Assembly: GCF_024206475.1 (NCBI RefSeq)
Contig: NZ_JAMBPR010000036.1
Span: 1-64,000, forward strand
Direction of reading: 5' to 3'
Origin: Paraburkholderia sp. CNPSo 3274
Lineage (GTDB): Bacteria > Pseudomonadota > Gammaproteobacteria > Burkholderiales > Burkholderiaceae
DNA: 64,000 bases
Part shown: in pieces, positions 14,201 to 22,699 of the stretch
Numbering within the stretch: position 1 is the first letter of the stretch
How the letters are laid out: each line of letters starts with the position of its first letter
The notes under the pieces: generated by a model
The model's input: only the letters and a program-made list of their open reading frames with translations
Databases searched by the model: none
Told to the model about the DNA's origin: nothing
Made by a program: the position numbers and the translations under genes

Positions 14201-17153
14201 TGCCCAGCGCGGCTTCGTAGCGCTCGAGTGCCGCGCCCGTATGCGAGCGCGGGCACGCGATCACGTCTTCGGGCGTGCCGACGCACACTACTTCGCCGCC
14301 CGCGTCGCCGCCTTCAGGGCCGAGATCGATCAGCCAGTCGGCGGTGCGGATCACGTCGAGGTTATGCTCGATCACGAGCAGCGAATGACCGCCCGCGAGC
14401 AGCTTGCCGAAGGCGCGCATCAGCTTGGCGATGTCGTCGAAATGCAGACCCGTGGTCGGTTCGTCGAACATGAAGAGGCGGCCGCCCGCCTCCTTGCCGC
14501 GCGACTGCGCGGTTTCCGCGAGATAACCCGCGAGCTTCAGGCGCTGCGCCTCGCCGCCCGAGAGCGTCGGCACCGGCTGGCCGAGCTTCACGTATTCGAG
14601 GCCCACATCCACGATAGGCTGCAGTACGCGCAATACTTCGGCATCCTCAGCGAAGCATTGCACCGCTTCGCTCACCGTGAGGTCGAGCACGTCTGCCACC
14701 GAAAGCGTGCGGCCTGCGCGCTCGATCTTCACTTCGAGCACTTCCGGGCGATAGCGGCTGCCGTCGCAATCGGGGCAACGCAGATACACATCGCTCAGGA
14801 ACTGCATTTCGATGTGCTCGAAGCCCGAACCGCCGCAGGTCGGGCAGCGACCTTCGCCCGAGTTGAAGCTGAACATGCCCGCCGTGTAGCCGCGCTGCTT
14901 CGCGAGCGTCGCCTTGGCGAACAGCTTGCGGATCTCGTCGAACGCGCCGACATAGCTGGCCGGATTCGAGCGTGCCGTCTTGCCGATCGGCGACTGGTCG
15001 ACGAACACGGCATCACTGATTTGCTCCGCGCCGCTCAGCTTGCGGAACGTGCCCGGCGCTTCCGTCGCTTTGCCCAGATGGCGCGCGAGCGCGGGATAGA
15101 GCACGTCCTGCACCAACGTAGATTTACCCGAGCCCGAAACGCCCGTCACGCAAACAAGCCGCTGCAGCGGAATCTGCACGGTCACGTCGCGCAGATTGTG
15201 TTCGCTCGCGCCTTCGAGCAGAAGGTTCGGCGTGGACGCGTCAACCGGGCGTCGCTCCCAGTGCGAAGCGTCGGCAACGGCGCGGTGGCCGCCGAGGTAC
15301 TCTCCCGTCAGCGTGCCCGAGGAGCGGATATCGTTCGGCGTGCCGTCGTAGACGATCGTGCCGCCGCGCTCGCCGGGGCCGGGACCCATGTCGATGAGAC
15401 GGTCGGCCGCGAGCATCACGGACGGATCATGCTCGACCACGACGAGCGTATTGCCCGCATCGCGCAGACGATGCATCGCTTCGACGATGCGGTTGAGGTC
15501 GCGCGGATGCAGGCCGATACTCGGCTCGTCGAGCACGAACAGCGTTTTCGTGAGCGACGTGCCGAGTGCCGTGGTCAGGTTGATACGCTGCACTTCGCCG
15601 CCCGAAAGCGTGCGGCTCTGGCGGTCGAGCGTGAGATAGCCAAGGCCCACGTCGCAGAGATACTTCAGGCGTGTGCGCACTTCCTCGAGCAGCAACTTCA
15701 GCGCGTCATCGAGCAATGATGAGGATAGCGAAAGATTGTCGAAGAAGCGGCGAATGCGCTCGATCGGCAGCAGCATCACGTCGTGCACGGTGAGGCCCGG
15801 CAGCGCTTCGAGCTGCGCGCGCGTCCAGTCCACGCCGTGCGGCAGGAAGCGCCCCGAAGGCGCGAGCACTTCGTCCGCGTTCTGCTGCGTGCCGAGGCGC
15901 CATTGCAAGGCCTCGGTCTTCAGGCGTGCGCCACCGCAGGTTTCGCACGGCGTGTAGCTGCGGTACTTCGACAGCAGCACGCGAATGTGCATCTTGTAGG
16001 CCTTCGACTCCAGATACTGGAAGAAGCGCTTCACGCCGTACCACTGCGTTTGCCAGCTTCCCTTCCAGTCCGGCGCGCCGTTGATGACCCAGTCGCGCTG
16101 CGCCTGCGTCAGCTCGGACCAAGCCGTATCGCGCGGAATGCCGGCCTTCGCGGCATAGCGCATCAGGTCGTCCTGGCATTCCTTCCACGCCGGCGTTTGC
16201 AGCGGCTTGATCGCGCCGCCGCGCAGCGTCTTGCGCTCGTCGGGGATCACGAGGCCCCAATCCACGCCGATCACGCGGCCAAAACCGCGGCATGCGTCGC
16301 AGGCGCCGTAGGCCGAGTTGAACGAGAACAGCGCGGGCTGCGGATCGGCGTAGCGCAGATCGCTGTCCGGGCAATGCAGCCCCGTAGAGAAACGCCAGAT
16401 CTGCGGCTCAGCGGCGGCTTCGGCGTCGCCGCTCTCCAGCACGTAGATGTTGACGCGCCCGCTGCCGCGCTTGAGCGAGGCTTCGATCGCCTCGATCGCG
16501 CGGCTCTTCTCCACGTTCTGCATGCGGAAACGGTCGGCGACCACGTCGAGCAGCTTGCGCGTGCCTTCGGCGGTCTTTACCTCGCGCTGCGCCTGCACGC
16601 GCGTATAGCCGCTCGCGGAGAGCCATTGCGCGACTTCTTCCTCGGTGGTCGTATCGGGCAATTCGACCGGAAACGTGACCACGAGACGCGGGTCGCCCGC
16701 GGCCGTGCGCGCCATCAGTTCGGCGTAAATCGTCTCAGGCGTATCGTGCCGCACGGGCTGCGCCGTGACGCGGTCGAACAGATTCGCGGCGCGCGCGTAG
16801 AGCAGCTTCAGGTGGTCGTTCAGCTCCGTCATCGTGCCGACCGTGGAGCGCGAACTGCGCACGGGGTTGGTCTGGTCGATGGCGATGGCGGGCGGCACAC
16901 CGTCCACGCGATCGACCTGTGGCCGGTCCATGCGGTCGAGGAACTGGCGCGCATAGGCGCTGAACGTTTCGACGTAACGGCGCTGGCCTTCCGCGTAAAG
17001 CGTGTCGAAGACGAGGCTCGACTTGCCCGAGCCCGAAGGCCCGGTGACGACTGTCATTTCGCCGGTGTGCAGGTCGAGGTCGAGGTTCTTGAGGTTGTGC
17101 TGGCGGGCACCACGGATTCGGATGGATCGGTTTTCGCTCACTTGCGCTGGCAT
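11244..17153 (-). CDS. uvrA: Tandem-duplicated UvrA excinuclease ATPase, 1969 aa
   Basis: UvrA recognises bulky DNA lesions and loads UvrB in nucleotide-excision repair. This protein is about twice the usual 940-960 aa and contains two UvrA units in one chain. Four ABC ATPase modules show Walker A motifs near residues 38 (GPSGSGKSS), 668, 1041 and 1591 (the last three GVSGSGKST) and four signatures LSGGEVQRINL, LSGGEAQRLKL, LSGGEAQRIRL and LSGGEAQRIKL. CxxC zinc-binding motifs occur in both halves. The fusion would work as a covalent equivalent of the normal UvrA dimer. A canonical uvrA is expected elsewhere in the genome. A LexA box at 17284-17299 points to SOS control. Confidence 0.9.
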   Translation of the reverse strand: MPAQVSENRSIRIRGARQHNLKNLDLDLHTGEMTVVTGPSGSGKSSLVFDTLYAEGQRRYVETFSAYARQFLDRMDRPQVDRVDGVPPAIAIDQTNPVRSSRSTVGTMTELNDHLKLLYARAANLFDRVTAQPVRHDTPETIYAELMARTAAGDPRLVVTFPVELPDTTTEEEVAQWLSASGYTRVQAQREVKTAEGTRKLLDVVADRFRMQNVEKSRAIEAIEASLKRGSGRVNIYVLESGDAEAAAEPQIWRFSTGLHCPDSDLRYADPQPALFSFNSAYGACDACRGFGRVIGVDWGLVIPDERKTLRGGAIKPLQTPAWKECQDDLMRYAAKAGIPRDTAWSELTQAQRDWVINGAPDWKGSWQTQWYGVKRFFQYLESKAYKMHIRVLLSKYRSYTPCETCGGARLKTEALQWRLGTQQNADEVLAPSGRFLPHGVDWTRAQLEALPGLTVHDVMLLPIERIRRFFDNLSLSSSLLDDALKLLLEEVRTRLKYLCDVGLGYLTLDRQSRTLSGGEVQRINLTTALGTSLTKTLFVLDEPSIGLHPRDLNRIVEAMHRLRDAGNTLVVVEHDPSVMLAADRLIDMGPGPGERGGTIVYDGTPNDIRSSGTLTGEYLGGHRAVADASHWERRPVDASTPNLLLEGASEHNLRDVTVQIPLQRLVCVTGVSGSGKSTLVQDVLYPALARHLGKATEAPGTFRKLSGAEQISDAVFVDQSPIGKTARSNPASYVGAFDEIRKLFAKATLAKQRGYTAGMFSFNSGEGRCPTCGGSGFEHIEMQFLSDVYLRCPDCDGSRYRPEVLEVKIERAGRTLSVADVLDLTVSEAVQCFAEDAEVLRVLQPIVDVGLEYVKLGQPVPTLSGGEAQRLKLAGYLAETAQSRGKEAGGRLFMFDEPTTGLHFDDIAKLMRAFGKLLAGGHSLLVIEHNLDVIRTADWLIDLGPEGGDAGGEVVCVGTPEDVIACPRSHTGAALERYEAALGSGVELLAEEEGVALQTALRAAQARRDVQGEDVVRIVNAREHNLKALDVDIPHGRFNVITGVSGSGKSTLAFDILFHEGQRRYLESLNAYARSIVQPAGRPEVDAVYGIPPTVAIEQRLSRGGRKSTVATTSEVWHFLRLLYVKLGVQHCVHDGTPVTSQSVDAIVAQLLREHRGQHVGLLAPLVVNRKGVYTDLAKWAKARGNTHLRVDGEFVSVAPWPKLDRFREHTIELPVGDLVIEPENEAQLRTMLGATLEAGKGIVHLLAPLDGLDHVLGNGGSTVSIGEVKVLSTRRACPVCGTSYPELDPRMFSYNSKHGWCTTCVGTGLALTREQRAAYDDTIVAEDGRGREQTLPSEEQEPDGMVDEPCHDCGGTRLNPVARAVTFDAHPIVDVAQWTVAETRGWIDTLKLNGRDAQIARDVVSEIRSRLQFLEEVGLGYLSLDRAAPSLSGGEAQRIRLAAQLGSNLQGVCYVLDEPTIGLHPRDNRILLDALRSLGEKGNTLVVVEHDEDTIRRADHIIDIGPSAGKRGGRVVAQGSVADLAAQPDSLTGRYLAQPIRHPLQPRREVCPARAGREAVPGQWLTVHGGKLHNLRNVTAQIPLGRLVAITGVSGSGKSTLARDVLLSNLLDAVGRSVLSSPAERRARKAVKEKAPGAAERRSSVLARTSAKPKLEVSYTWQGCESISGWESIDRVLEVDQTPIGKTPRSCPATYIGVWDAIRRLFADTLEARARGYSASRFSFNTGDGRCPACEGQGVRTIGMSFLPDVKVPCDVCHGQRFNPETLAVTWRGRNIGEVLTMEIDEAVEFFGAITSISHPLQLMKDVGLGYLTLGQPSPTLSGGEAQRIKLVTELSKVRDDITRRGQKAPHTLYVLDEPTVGLHMADVARLISVLHRLADAGHSVVVIEHDLDVIAEADWIIDLGPEGGVGGGTIVAAADPEALAKVRASHTGAALAPVLARGQGDVNVAERKPVPERRATGAAGSR

Positions 17154-17283
17154 TCCGGCTGGATCACACGCGTGGGGCCGGGCGGCGCGAAATGGTGCAA
17201 AAACGCGGCGCGGCCCGGCAACTTGCAGCGCGGCGCACGCGGGGAAATCGGCGCGCGGCCCTGGCTGTCAGGCTAGGATTCTA

Positions 17284-17299
17284 CTGTATATTTATACAG
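17284..17299 (-). promoter_or_regulatory. LexA (SOS) box upstream of the tandem uvrA
   Basis: CTGTATATTTATACAG fits the CTGT-N8-ACAG LexA consensus with perfect outer arms and differs from the ideal AT-alternating core at one position. It lies about 130 bases upstream of the uvrA start and directly after the stop of the TPR gene, in a 212-base gap that must hold the uvrA promoter. DNA-damage induction is strongly suggested. Confidence 0.85.
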
Positions 17300-17365
17300 C
17301 ACGCTGGACGGCCGTCTGGATGACTCTCGGCCGCCAGCTGCCCCGTATTTGCGCGCCAGATCGCC

Positions 17366-19729
17366 CTATTGCGCCGCGGCGCGCCACATGCCTTCGTACG
17401 CCGCCTCGACCCCACGCGCAAAACGTTCGCCGTCCATGAGCGGCGAGTGCACCATGCGTTCGCGCAGCGTAGCGCGCAGATTCGCGAGACGAGGCAGATC
17501 GTTCGCGAGACTCACCGCCGCCTCCACGAATGCGTCGTCGGAATCGGCGGCCAACTCGGCAACGCCGAGGTTCGCGAGCTGGCTCAAGCCCGCGCGCCCC
17601 GCCACGGTCGGCCCGATGCGCGTGACGACGGGCACGCCCATCCACAGCGCGTCGAGCGATGTCGTATGGCCGTTGTACGGTAACGTGTCGAGCCCGAGAT
17701 CCACCTCGTGATAGCTGCGCAGATAATCCGCGCGCGGCCGGAACGGCAAGAAGCGCACGCGCGCCGGGTCGATGCCGGCGCGCGCGAGCCGCTGTGCGAG
17801 GCGGCGCCTCGCTTCGCCCTCTGCGGCCATGAGCACGAGGCGCGCAGCAGGCAGGCGGCTGAATACACGGGCCCACAGATTCAGCGTCGTATCGGTGAGC
17901 TTGCAAGGGTTGTTCAAGGAGCCGAACGTGACGTATCCCACGCTCGACGCCGGCAGCGCATTCACCTCGGGCTCCGAAGCAAGCGGGTCATAACACCAGA
18001 ACGTGTGCGGCAAACGCCACGACTTTTCGCTGTAGTGGCGGTCGTGCGCAGGCGGATCGAGCCATGGATCGGTGAGCCGCCAGTCCATCGCGCCGATTCC
18101 GGTCGTACCGGGATAAGCAAGCCACGCGACCTGCACCGGCGCCGGTTTGCGCGCGAACAGCAGAGACCGGCCATTGGACATGTGCATCGTAAGATCGACG
18201 AGGATATCGATGCCGTCCGCACGGATCTGGTCCGCCAGCGCCGCGTCGCTCAATGTGTGCACGTCGTGCCACTTGTCGACGTGCGCGGCGAGACGCGCGG
18301 TCGTCGCATCGGGCCTTACCACGCTCGAATACGCGTGAATCTCGAAGCGCGTGCGGTCGTGGTGGGCGAAGAGCGGCGCCATGAACAATGCCTGGCAATG
18401 CTCACGAAAATCGCCCGATACGTAGCCGATGCGCAAGCGCCTTCCCGCCGCGGCTTCGACAGGCGCGTGCGTGGGTTGCACGCCGAGCGGCGCTTCGTGC
18501 TGCACGGACCAGCGTCTCGCCTCGTTGAGAATCAACTGCGGATCTTCGGCCTGAAACGACAACGCGTACAGAAGGTTGCTGTGCGCGATGAGGTTGCGGG
18601 GCTCGCTCGCCACGGCCCGGCGAAAGCATTCGATGCCTTCGTCCAGGTCCCCGCAGTCCTTGAGCACGTTGCCGAGATTGTTGAGCGTGGCCGAACGCGA
18701 TGGATCGAGGTCGAGGGCCTGGCGCAATAGCGCCTGCGCCTCGTCGAGGCTGCCGAGCGTGCGCATCAGGTTGGCGGCGTTGTTGAGCGCGTCGACAAAA
18801 TCCGGCCTGGCGCGGACGGCCGTTTCGTACGCTTCGCGTGCAGCCTGATAATCCCCGAGATCGCGGCAGACATTCCCCAGGTTGTTGGCCGCTTCCGCAT
18901 GAGCCGGGTCGAGCGCGAGCGCGCGGCGATATTGCGCTTCGGCGTCGCGCAGACGGCCGCGCGCCTGAAGCGCGACGCCGTAGTTGTAGGCCGCATGCGC
19001 GATATGAGGTGCAATGGCCACGGCGCGTTCGAGCAAGGGCAATGCCTCGTCCAGACGCTCCAGGCGGGTCAGCAGCACGCCGAGGTTGATCATCGCGACC
19101 GCGGTGTCCGGCGCGGCCGCGAGCGCGGCGCGCAAACTTTCGAGCGCTTCCTCGTCCCGCCCCGCTTCCTGCAGCAGCGAGCCGAGGTTAGTCAGCGCGT
19201 TGGCATCGCCCGGTTGCAAGGCGAGCGCGCGACGATACGCGGCCTGAGCCTCGCCGGCATCGCCAAGCAGACGCAGGCAATTGCCGAGGTTGTTCCAGGC
19301 GTCGGCGCGGCTCGCCTCGCGCTCCAGCGCCGCCCGCCACGCCTTCACCGCCTCCGCCAGCGCACCGTGCGCCTGCAATGCCGAGCCGAGCCCACACCAG
19401 AGATCGGCCGACGACGCGTCATCCGTCAGCAGACCGCGATAGATCTCCGCCGCTTCGGCATGGCGCGCGGCCATGGCATAGGCCTGTCCCAACGCTTCGC
19501 GGTAGCGCCGCTGACCGGGCTCGACGGCGAGCGCGCGCTGCAACCAGCCGATCGCATCGCCCGGCGCGCCCTCCTGCAAACCGATCACGCCGAGGCGAAA
19601 CATCGCACCCGCGTGCGTTGCATCGGCTTCAAACAGTTGCGTGTACAACTGACGCGCGCGCGGCAGATCGCCGGCGAAATGGCTCTCACTGGCGTGCTCG
19701 TAGAGGGAGTCGTTCTGCATCGGGCTCAC
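17366..19729 (-). CDS. TPR-repeat O-GlcNAc-transferase-like (SPINDLY/GT41) protein
   Basis: A 787-aa protein with about ten to eleven tetratricopeptide repeats (residues ~10-375) joined to a GT41 catalytic region (~400-785). Diagnostic GT41 stretches include RIGYVSGDFREH, ILVDLTMHMSNGR, VQVAWLAYPGTTG and LDTLPYNGHTTSLDALWMGVPVVT. Eukaryotic relatives glycosylate Ser/Thr of proteins, whereas bacterial members modify proteins such as adhesins or flagellins, or are of unknown target. No adhesin or flagellar gene lies nearby. The first codon may be GTG at 19729 or ATG at 19720, and neither has a clear ribosome-binding site. Confidence 0.88.
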   Translation of the reverse strand: MSPMQNDSLYEHASESHFAGDLPRARQLYTQLFEADATHAGAMFRLGVIGLQEGAPGDAIGWLQRALAVEPGQRRYREALGQAYAMAARHAEAAEIYRGLLTDDASSADLWCGLGSALQAHGALAEAVKAWRAALEREASRADAWNNLGNCLRLLGDAGEAQAAYRRALALQPGDANALTNLGSLLQEAGRDEEALESLRAALAAAPDTAVAMINLGVLLTRLERLDEALPLLERAVAIAPHIAHAAYNYGVALQARGRLRDAEAQYRRALALDPAHAEAANNLGNVCRDLGDYQAAREAYETAVRARPDFVDALNNAANLMRTLGSLDEAQALLRQALDLDPSRSATLNNLGNVLKDCGDLDEGIECFRRAVASEPRNLIAHSNLLYALSFQAEDPQLILNEARRWSVQHEAPLGVQPTHAPVEAAAGRRLRIGYVSGDFREHCQALFMAPLFAHHDRTRFEIHAYSSVVRPDATTARLAAHVDKWHDVHTLSDAALADQIRADGIDILVDLTMHMSNGRSLLFARKPAPVQVAWLAYPGTTGIGAMDWRLTDPWLDPPAHDRHYSEKSWRLPHTFWCYDPLASEPEVNALPASSVGYVTFGSLNNPCKLTDTTLNLWARVFSRLPAARLVLMAAEGEARRRLAQRLARAGIDPARVRFLPFRPRADYLRSYHEVDLGLDTLPYNGHTTSLDALWMGVPVVTRIGPTVAGRAGLSQLANLGVAELAADSDDAFVEAAVSLANDLPRLANLRATLRERMVHSPLMDGERFARGVEAAYEGMWRAAAQ

Positions 19730-19947
19730 TGAATTCGTGCGACGGGGTCGTTACCAAACCTTGCCTAATATTAACGGCAGTTTCTTTCAAAAACTTCTCA
19801 GCGGTTTAATTACCAACTATTGAGCACGTTCATCGCACGCGAAAACCCTTTCCTTCAAACTTGAAAGCCAGGCGGACGCATGGCGACACCGCGATGTGCG
19901 ACGCATCCGGCCGCGCGCCGCCACTCAGCTTCGACAGGAGCCCGACG

Positions 19948-20976
19948 ATGAGCAAGACGATGCAAGCCGCGGTAGTCCGCGCATTTGGCAAACCCCTCGT
20001 GCTGGAGGAAGTGGCCGTCCCCACCCCGGGACCCGGCGAGCTGCTCGTGAAAATCGAAGCGTGCGGCGTGTGCCACACGGACCTGCACGCCGCGCACGGC
20101 GACTGGCCCGTGAAGCCGCAGCCGCCGTTCATTCCCGGTCACGAGGGCGTGGGCTATGTGGTGGGTGTGGGCGCGGGCGTCACGCACGTGAAGGAAGGCG
20201 ATCGCGTAGGCATTCCGTGGCTCTACTCGGCCTGCGGCCATTGCGAACATTGCCTGGGCGGTTGGGAAACGCTTTGCGAGCAGCAGCAAAACACCGGCTA
20301 TTCGGTCAATGGCGGGTTTGCTCAATACGCGAAAGCCGACGCGAATTACGTAGGTTTGCTGCCGAAAAATATCGACTTCATCGAAATTGCACCTGTGCTC
20401 TGCGCAGGCGTGACGGTCTACAAAGGCCTGAAAGTCACCGACACGCGGCCTGGCAACTGGGTCGTGATTTCCGGCGTGGGCGGCCTCGGCCACATGGCCG
20501 TGCAATACGCGCGCGCGATGGGGCTCAACGTCGCCGCCGTCGATGTCGACGATACGAAACTCGAACTTGCGAAACGCCTCGGCGCAACCGTGACGGTGAA
20601 CGCGAAAACCACCGATCCCGCTGCCTTTCTGAAGAAGGAGATCGGCGGCGCGCACGGCGTGCTCGTTACCGCGGTCTCGCCCATTGCGTTTTCGCAGGCG
20701 CTCGGCATGGTGCGCCGGGGCGGCACGGTGTCGCTGAACGGCCTGCCGCCCGGCGACTTCCCGCTGCCGATCTTCGACATGGTGCTAGGCGGCGTGACGG
20801 TGCGCGGCTCGATTGTCGGCACGCGCCTCGATCTCGAAGAGTCGCTGATGTTCGCGCAGGAAGGCAAGGTCAAGGCGACCGTCTCCACCGACAAGCTGGA
20901 GAACATCAACGACGTGTTCGCGCGCATGGAGCGCGGCGCGATCGAGGGCCGCGTCGTGCTCGATATGGCGGGCTAG
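19948..20976 (+). CDS. adhP: Zinc-dependent alcohol dehydrogenase, AdhP type
   Basis: A 342-aa NAD-dependent medium-chain dehydrogenase interconverting primary alcohols and aldehydes. The start at 19948 follows AGGAG at 19936-19940. Catalytic zinc ligands are C42 and H65 with E66 (GVCHTD, GHEGVG), and a third Cys follows near residue 150 (LCAGVT). Structural zinc Cys are at 96, 99, 102 and 110. The Rossmann motif GVGGLG is intact. It is close in length to E. coli AdhP (336 aa). It stands alone and converges on the leftward cluster at 21079, separated by a terminator. Confidence 0.92.
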   Translation: MSKTMQAAVVRAFGKPLVLEEVAVPTPGPGELLVKIEACGVCHTDLHAAHGDWPVKPQPPFIPGHEGVGYVVGVGAGVTHVKEGDRVGIPWLYSACGHCEHCLGGWETLCEQQQNTGYSVNGGFAQYAKADANYVGLLPKNIDFIEIAPVLCAGVTVYKGLKVTDTRPGNWVVISGVGGLGHMAVQYARAMGLNVAAVDVDDTKLELAKRLGATVTVNAKTTDPAAFLKKEIGGAHGVLVTAVSPIAFSQALGMVRRGGTVSLNGLPPGDFPLPIFDMVLGGVTVRGSIVGTRLDLEESLMFAQEGKVKATVSTDKLENINDVFARMERGAIEGRVVLDMAG

Positions 20977-20993
20977 GCAGCGCCCGGCCGCTC

Positions 20994-21036
20994 AAAAAAA
21001 CGCGCCGGACACCGCTGCAAAGCGATGTCCGGCGCG
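20994..21036 (-). terminator. Terminator of the 21079-21378 gene
   Basis: An 11-bp stem CGCGCCGGACA/TGTCCGGCGCG (21001-21011, 21026-21036) with an inner CGCT/AGCG extension is followed on the minus strand by seven T residues. It may also serve adhP from the other side, though no plus-strand T-run is present. Confidence 0.85.
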
Positions 21037-21078
21037 TGAATGGATCGCCGCAACGATTGCGGCAAAAGAAAAACGGCC

Positions 21079-21378
21079 TCAGTCCGCGACGTCCACACCC
21101 TTCAGCAGCTTCACTTCGGGCGGCTCCGTCACCCACGCACCAATTTTCGCGCGATACGCCACGAAGTGCGCGCTGTCGCGATGCGCCTGCACCGCGGCCT
21201 CGTCCACATACGTTTCGTAAAGGTAAAAGCCCGGTGCGCCATCGGCGCGGCACAGCAGGTCGTAGCGCATATTGCCCGGTTCCTTGCGCGTGTGCGAAAC
21301 CATGTCACGCATCAGCGCCTCCACTTCGGCGACGTGCTCGGGCTTGGGCGTAATGCTCGCAAATAGATAGACGGTCAT
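21079..21378 (-). CDS. Antibiotic-biosynthesis-monooxygenase (ABM/YgiN) family protein
   Basis: A 99-aa ferredoxin-like-fold protein. I start it at the ATG at 21378, which follows GAGGGA. The longer frame from 21417 is unsupported. MTVYLFASITPKPEHVAEVEALM and the later LYETYVDEAAVQAH match ABM-domain proteins, which act as small quinol or quinone monooxygenases or reactive-carbonyl-related enzymes. It lies 42 bases downstream of the OYE gene and is probably the last gene of that leftward unit, which fits a role in quinone or electrophile detoxification. Confidence 0.85.
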   Translation of the reverse strand: MTVYLFASITPKPEHVAEVEALMRDMVSHTRKEPGNMRYDLLCRADGAPGFYLYETYVDEAAVQAHRDSAHFVAYRAKIGAWVTEPPEVKLLKGVDVAD

Positions 21379-21420
21379 CGGAATTCCCTCATCGTCAACG
21401 GATTTACCGGTCGGCAAATT

Positions 21421-22518
21421 TCAGCCGACCTTGTAGCGCTCGAGCCAGTGCGCGTACGGCGCGGGCAAGGTCCACGCGGCGCGCTCGACACCCAGCTCCT
21501 GGGCCGCGAAATACGGCCAGTGCGGATTCGCGAGATGCGCGCGTCCGACCATCACGACGTCGAGTTGCTCCTTCGCCACCGAGCGCTCGGCCAATTCCGG
21601 CGTGCCGATACCCCATGCCGACGACACCGGCAAACCGGTTGCGCGACGCACCTTTTGTGCGATCGGCGCGAGGAACGCGGGCGCCCACGGAATCTGCGCG
21701 GCGGGCGTCGAGAAACCGACGCTCACGCCGAGCATGTCGAGCCCTTCGCGCTTGAAACCCTTGGCCAGTTCGATCGATTCGGCGAGCGTTTCCTCGTCGC
21801 GGCCATCGTATTCGATCACGCCAAAGCGCGCCGTCAGCGGCAGATGCTCCGGCCAGACCTTGCGCACCGCAGCCAGCGTTTCCAGCAGGAAACGGCTGCG
21901 GTTCTCGAGGCTGCCGCCATAGGTATCGTCGCGCTGGTTCGAATGCGTCGAGAAAAAGCTCTGGGCGAGATAGCCGTGCGCAAAGTGCAGTTCGAGCCAT
22001 TCGAAGCCGGCTTCGAGCGCACGCTTCGCCGCGGCCACGAAATCCTCGCGCACGCGCGCGATGTCGTCGATCGTCATCGCCTTCGGCACCTTCGGCAGAT
22101 GCGCGCCAAACGCTGTTGCCGAGGGCGCGATGGTCTGCCAGCCGCGTGCGTCGCCTTCGGCGATGTGGTCGTCGCCTTCCCACGGGCGGTTCGCGCTCGC
22201 CTTGCGGCCCGCATGCGCAATCTGGATGCCGGGCACCGCGCCCGCCGCCTTGATCGCCGCGACGGTGGGCTTGAACGCCTCCATCTGCGCGTCGTTCCAC
22301 AGGCCCGTGCAAGCCGGCGTGATGCGGCCTTCGGGCGAAACCGCCGTCGCCTCGACGATCACGAGGCCCGCGCCGCCGCGCGCGATCTGCGCGTAGTGGA
22401 CGTGGTGCCAGTCGTTGATGACGCCATCGACAGCCATGTACTGGCACATCGGCGGCACGGCGATGCGGTTGCGCAGGGACACGCCCTTGAGCTTGAACGG
22501 TTCGAACAATGCGGACAT
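21421..22518 (-). CDS. NADH:flavin oxidoreductase, Old Yellow Enzyme (YqjM-like class)
   Basis: A 365-aa FMN-dependent ene-reductase that would reduce activated C=C bonds of electrophiles such as quinones, maleimides or nitro compounds using NAD(P)H. The TIM-barrel motifs are clear: PPMCQYMA with C25 equivalent to the redox-tuning Cys of YqjM, QIAHAGRKA, the LHFAHGYL active-site region, and DTYGGSLENRSRFLLE. AAGGAG precedes the ATG at 22518. Gene order and the NemR-like regulator upstream suggest induction by reactive electrophiles. The class differs from E. coli NemA, so I do not use that symbol. Confidence 0.9.
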   Translation of the reverse strand: MSALFEPFKLKGVSLRNRIAVPPMCQYMAVDGVINDWHHVHYAQIARGGAGLVIVEATAVSPEGRITPACTGLWNDAQMEAFKPTVAAIKAAGAVPGIQIAHAGRKASANRPWEGDDHIAEGDARGWQTIAPSATAFGAHLPKVPKAMTIDDIARVREDFVAAAKRALEAGFEWLELHFAHGYLAQSFFSTHSNQRDDTYGGSLENRSRFLLETLAAVRKVWPEHLPLTARFGVIEYDGRDEETLAESIELAKGFKREGLDMLGVSVGFSTPAAQIPWAPAFLAPIAQKVRRATGLPVSSAWGIGTPELAERSVAKEQLDVVMVGRAHLANPHWPYFAAQELGVERAAWTLPAPYAHWLERYKVG

Positions 22519-22583
22519 CTACAGCTCCTTTCTTGGCACAGGTCGCGCGTCGCGCGGCGCCTGCGCCGGTTGGCAAAAACGGG

Positions 22584-22693
22584 ATTTCCTTGCGGCAACG
22601 CGCAGCCGGACACGCGCTGCGAGCGCGCCTCGCAGCGTTGCCGAAAGGAAATAGAGGGAAGCGAACGCGCTCGCAAAAGACGAGCGCGTTCGC
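22584..22693. repeat. Two hairpins between the OYE and DJ-1 genes
   Basis: The first has 18-base arms at 22584-22601 and 22635-22652 pairing at 17 of 18 positions around a 33-base loop. The second is a perfect 13-bp stem (22661-22673, 22681-22693) with a 7-base loop, beginning six bases past the DJ-1 stop. On the minus strand it is followed by a pyrimidine-rich TTCCCTCTATTTCC rather than a clean T-run. Possible roles are partial termination, attenuation or transcript stabilisation. Confidence 0.6.
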
Positions 22694-22699
22694 GAAGCA

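Noticed and set aside
11100..15719. A 1539-codon open frame on the plus strand
   Set aside because: It is antisense to the tandem uvrA, His/Arg-rich and without domains. Long antisense frames are common in GC-rich genes.
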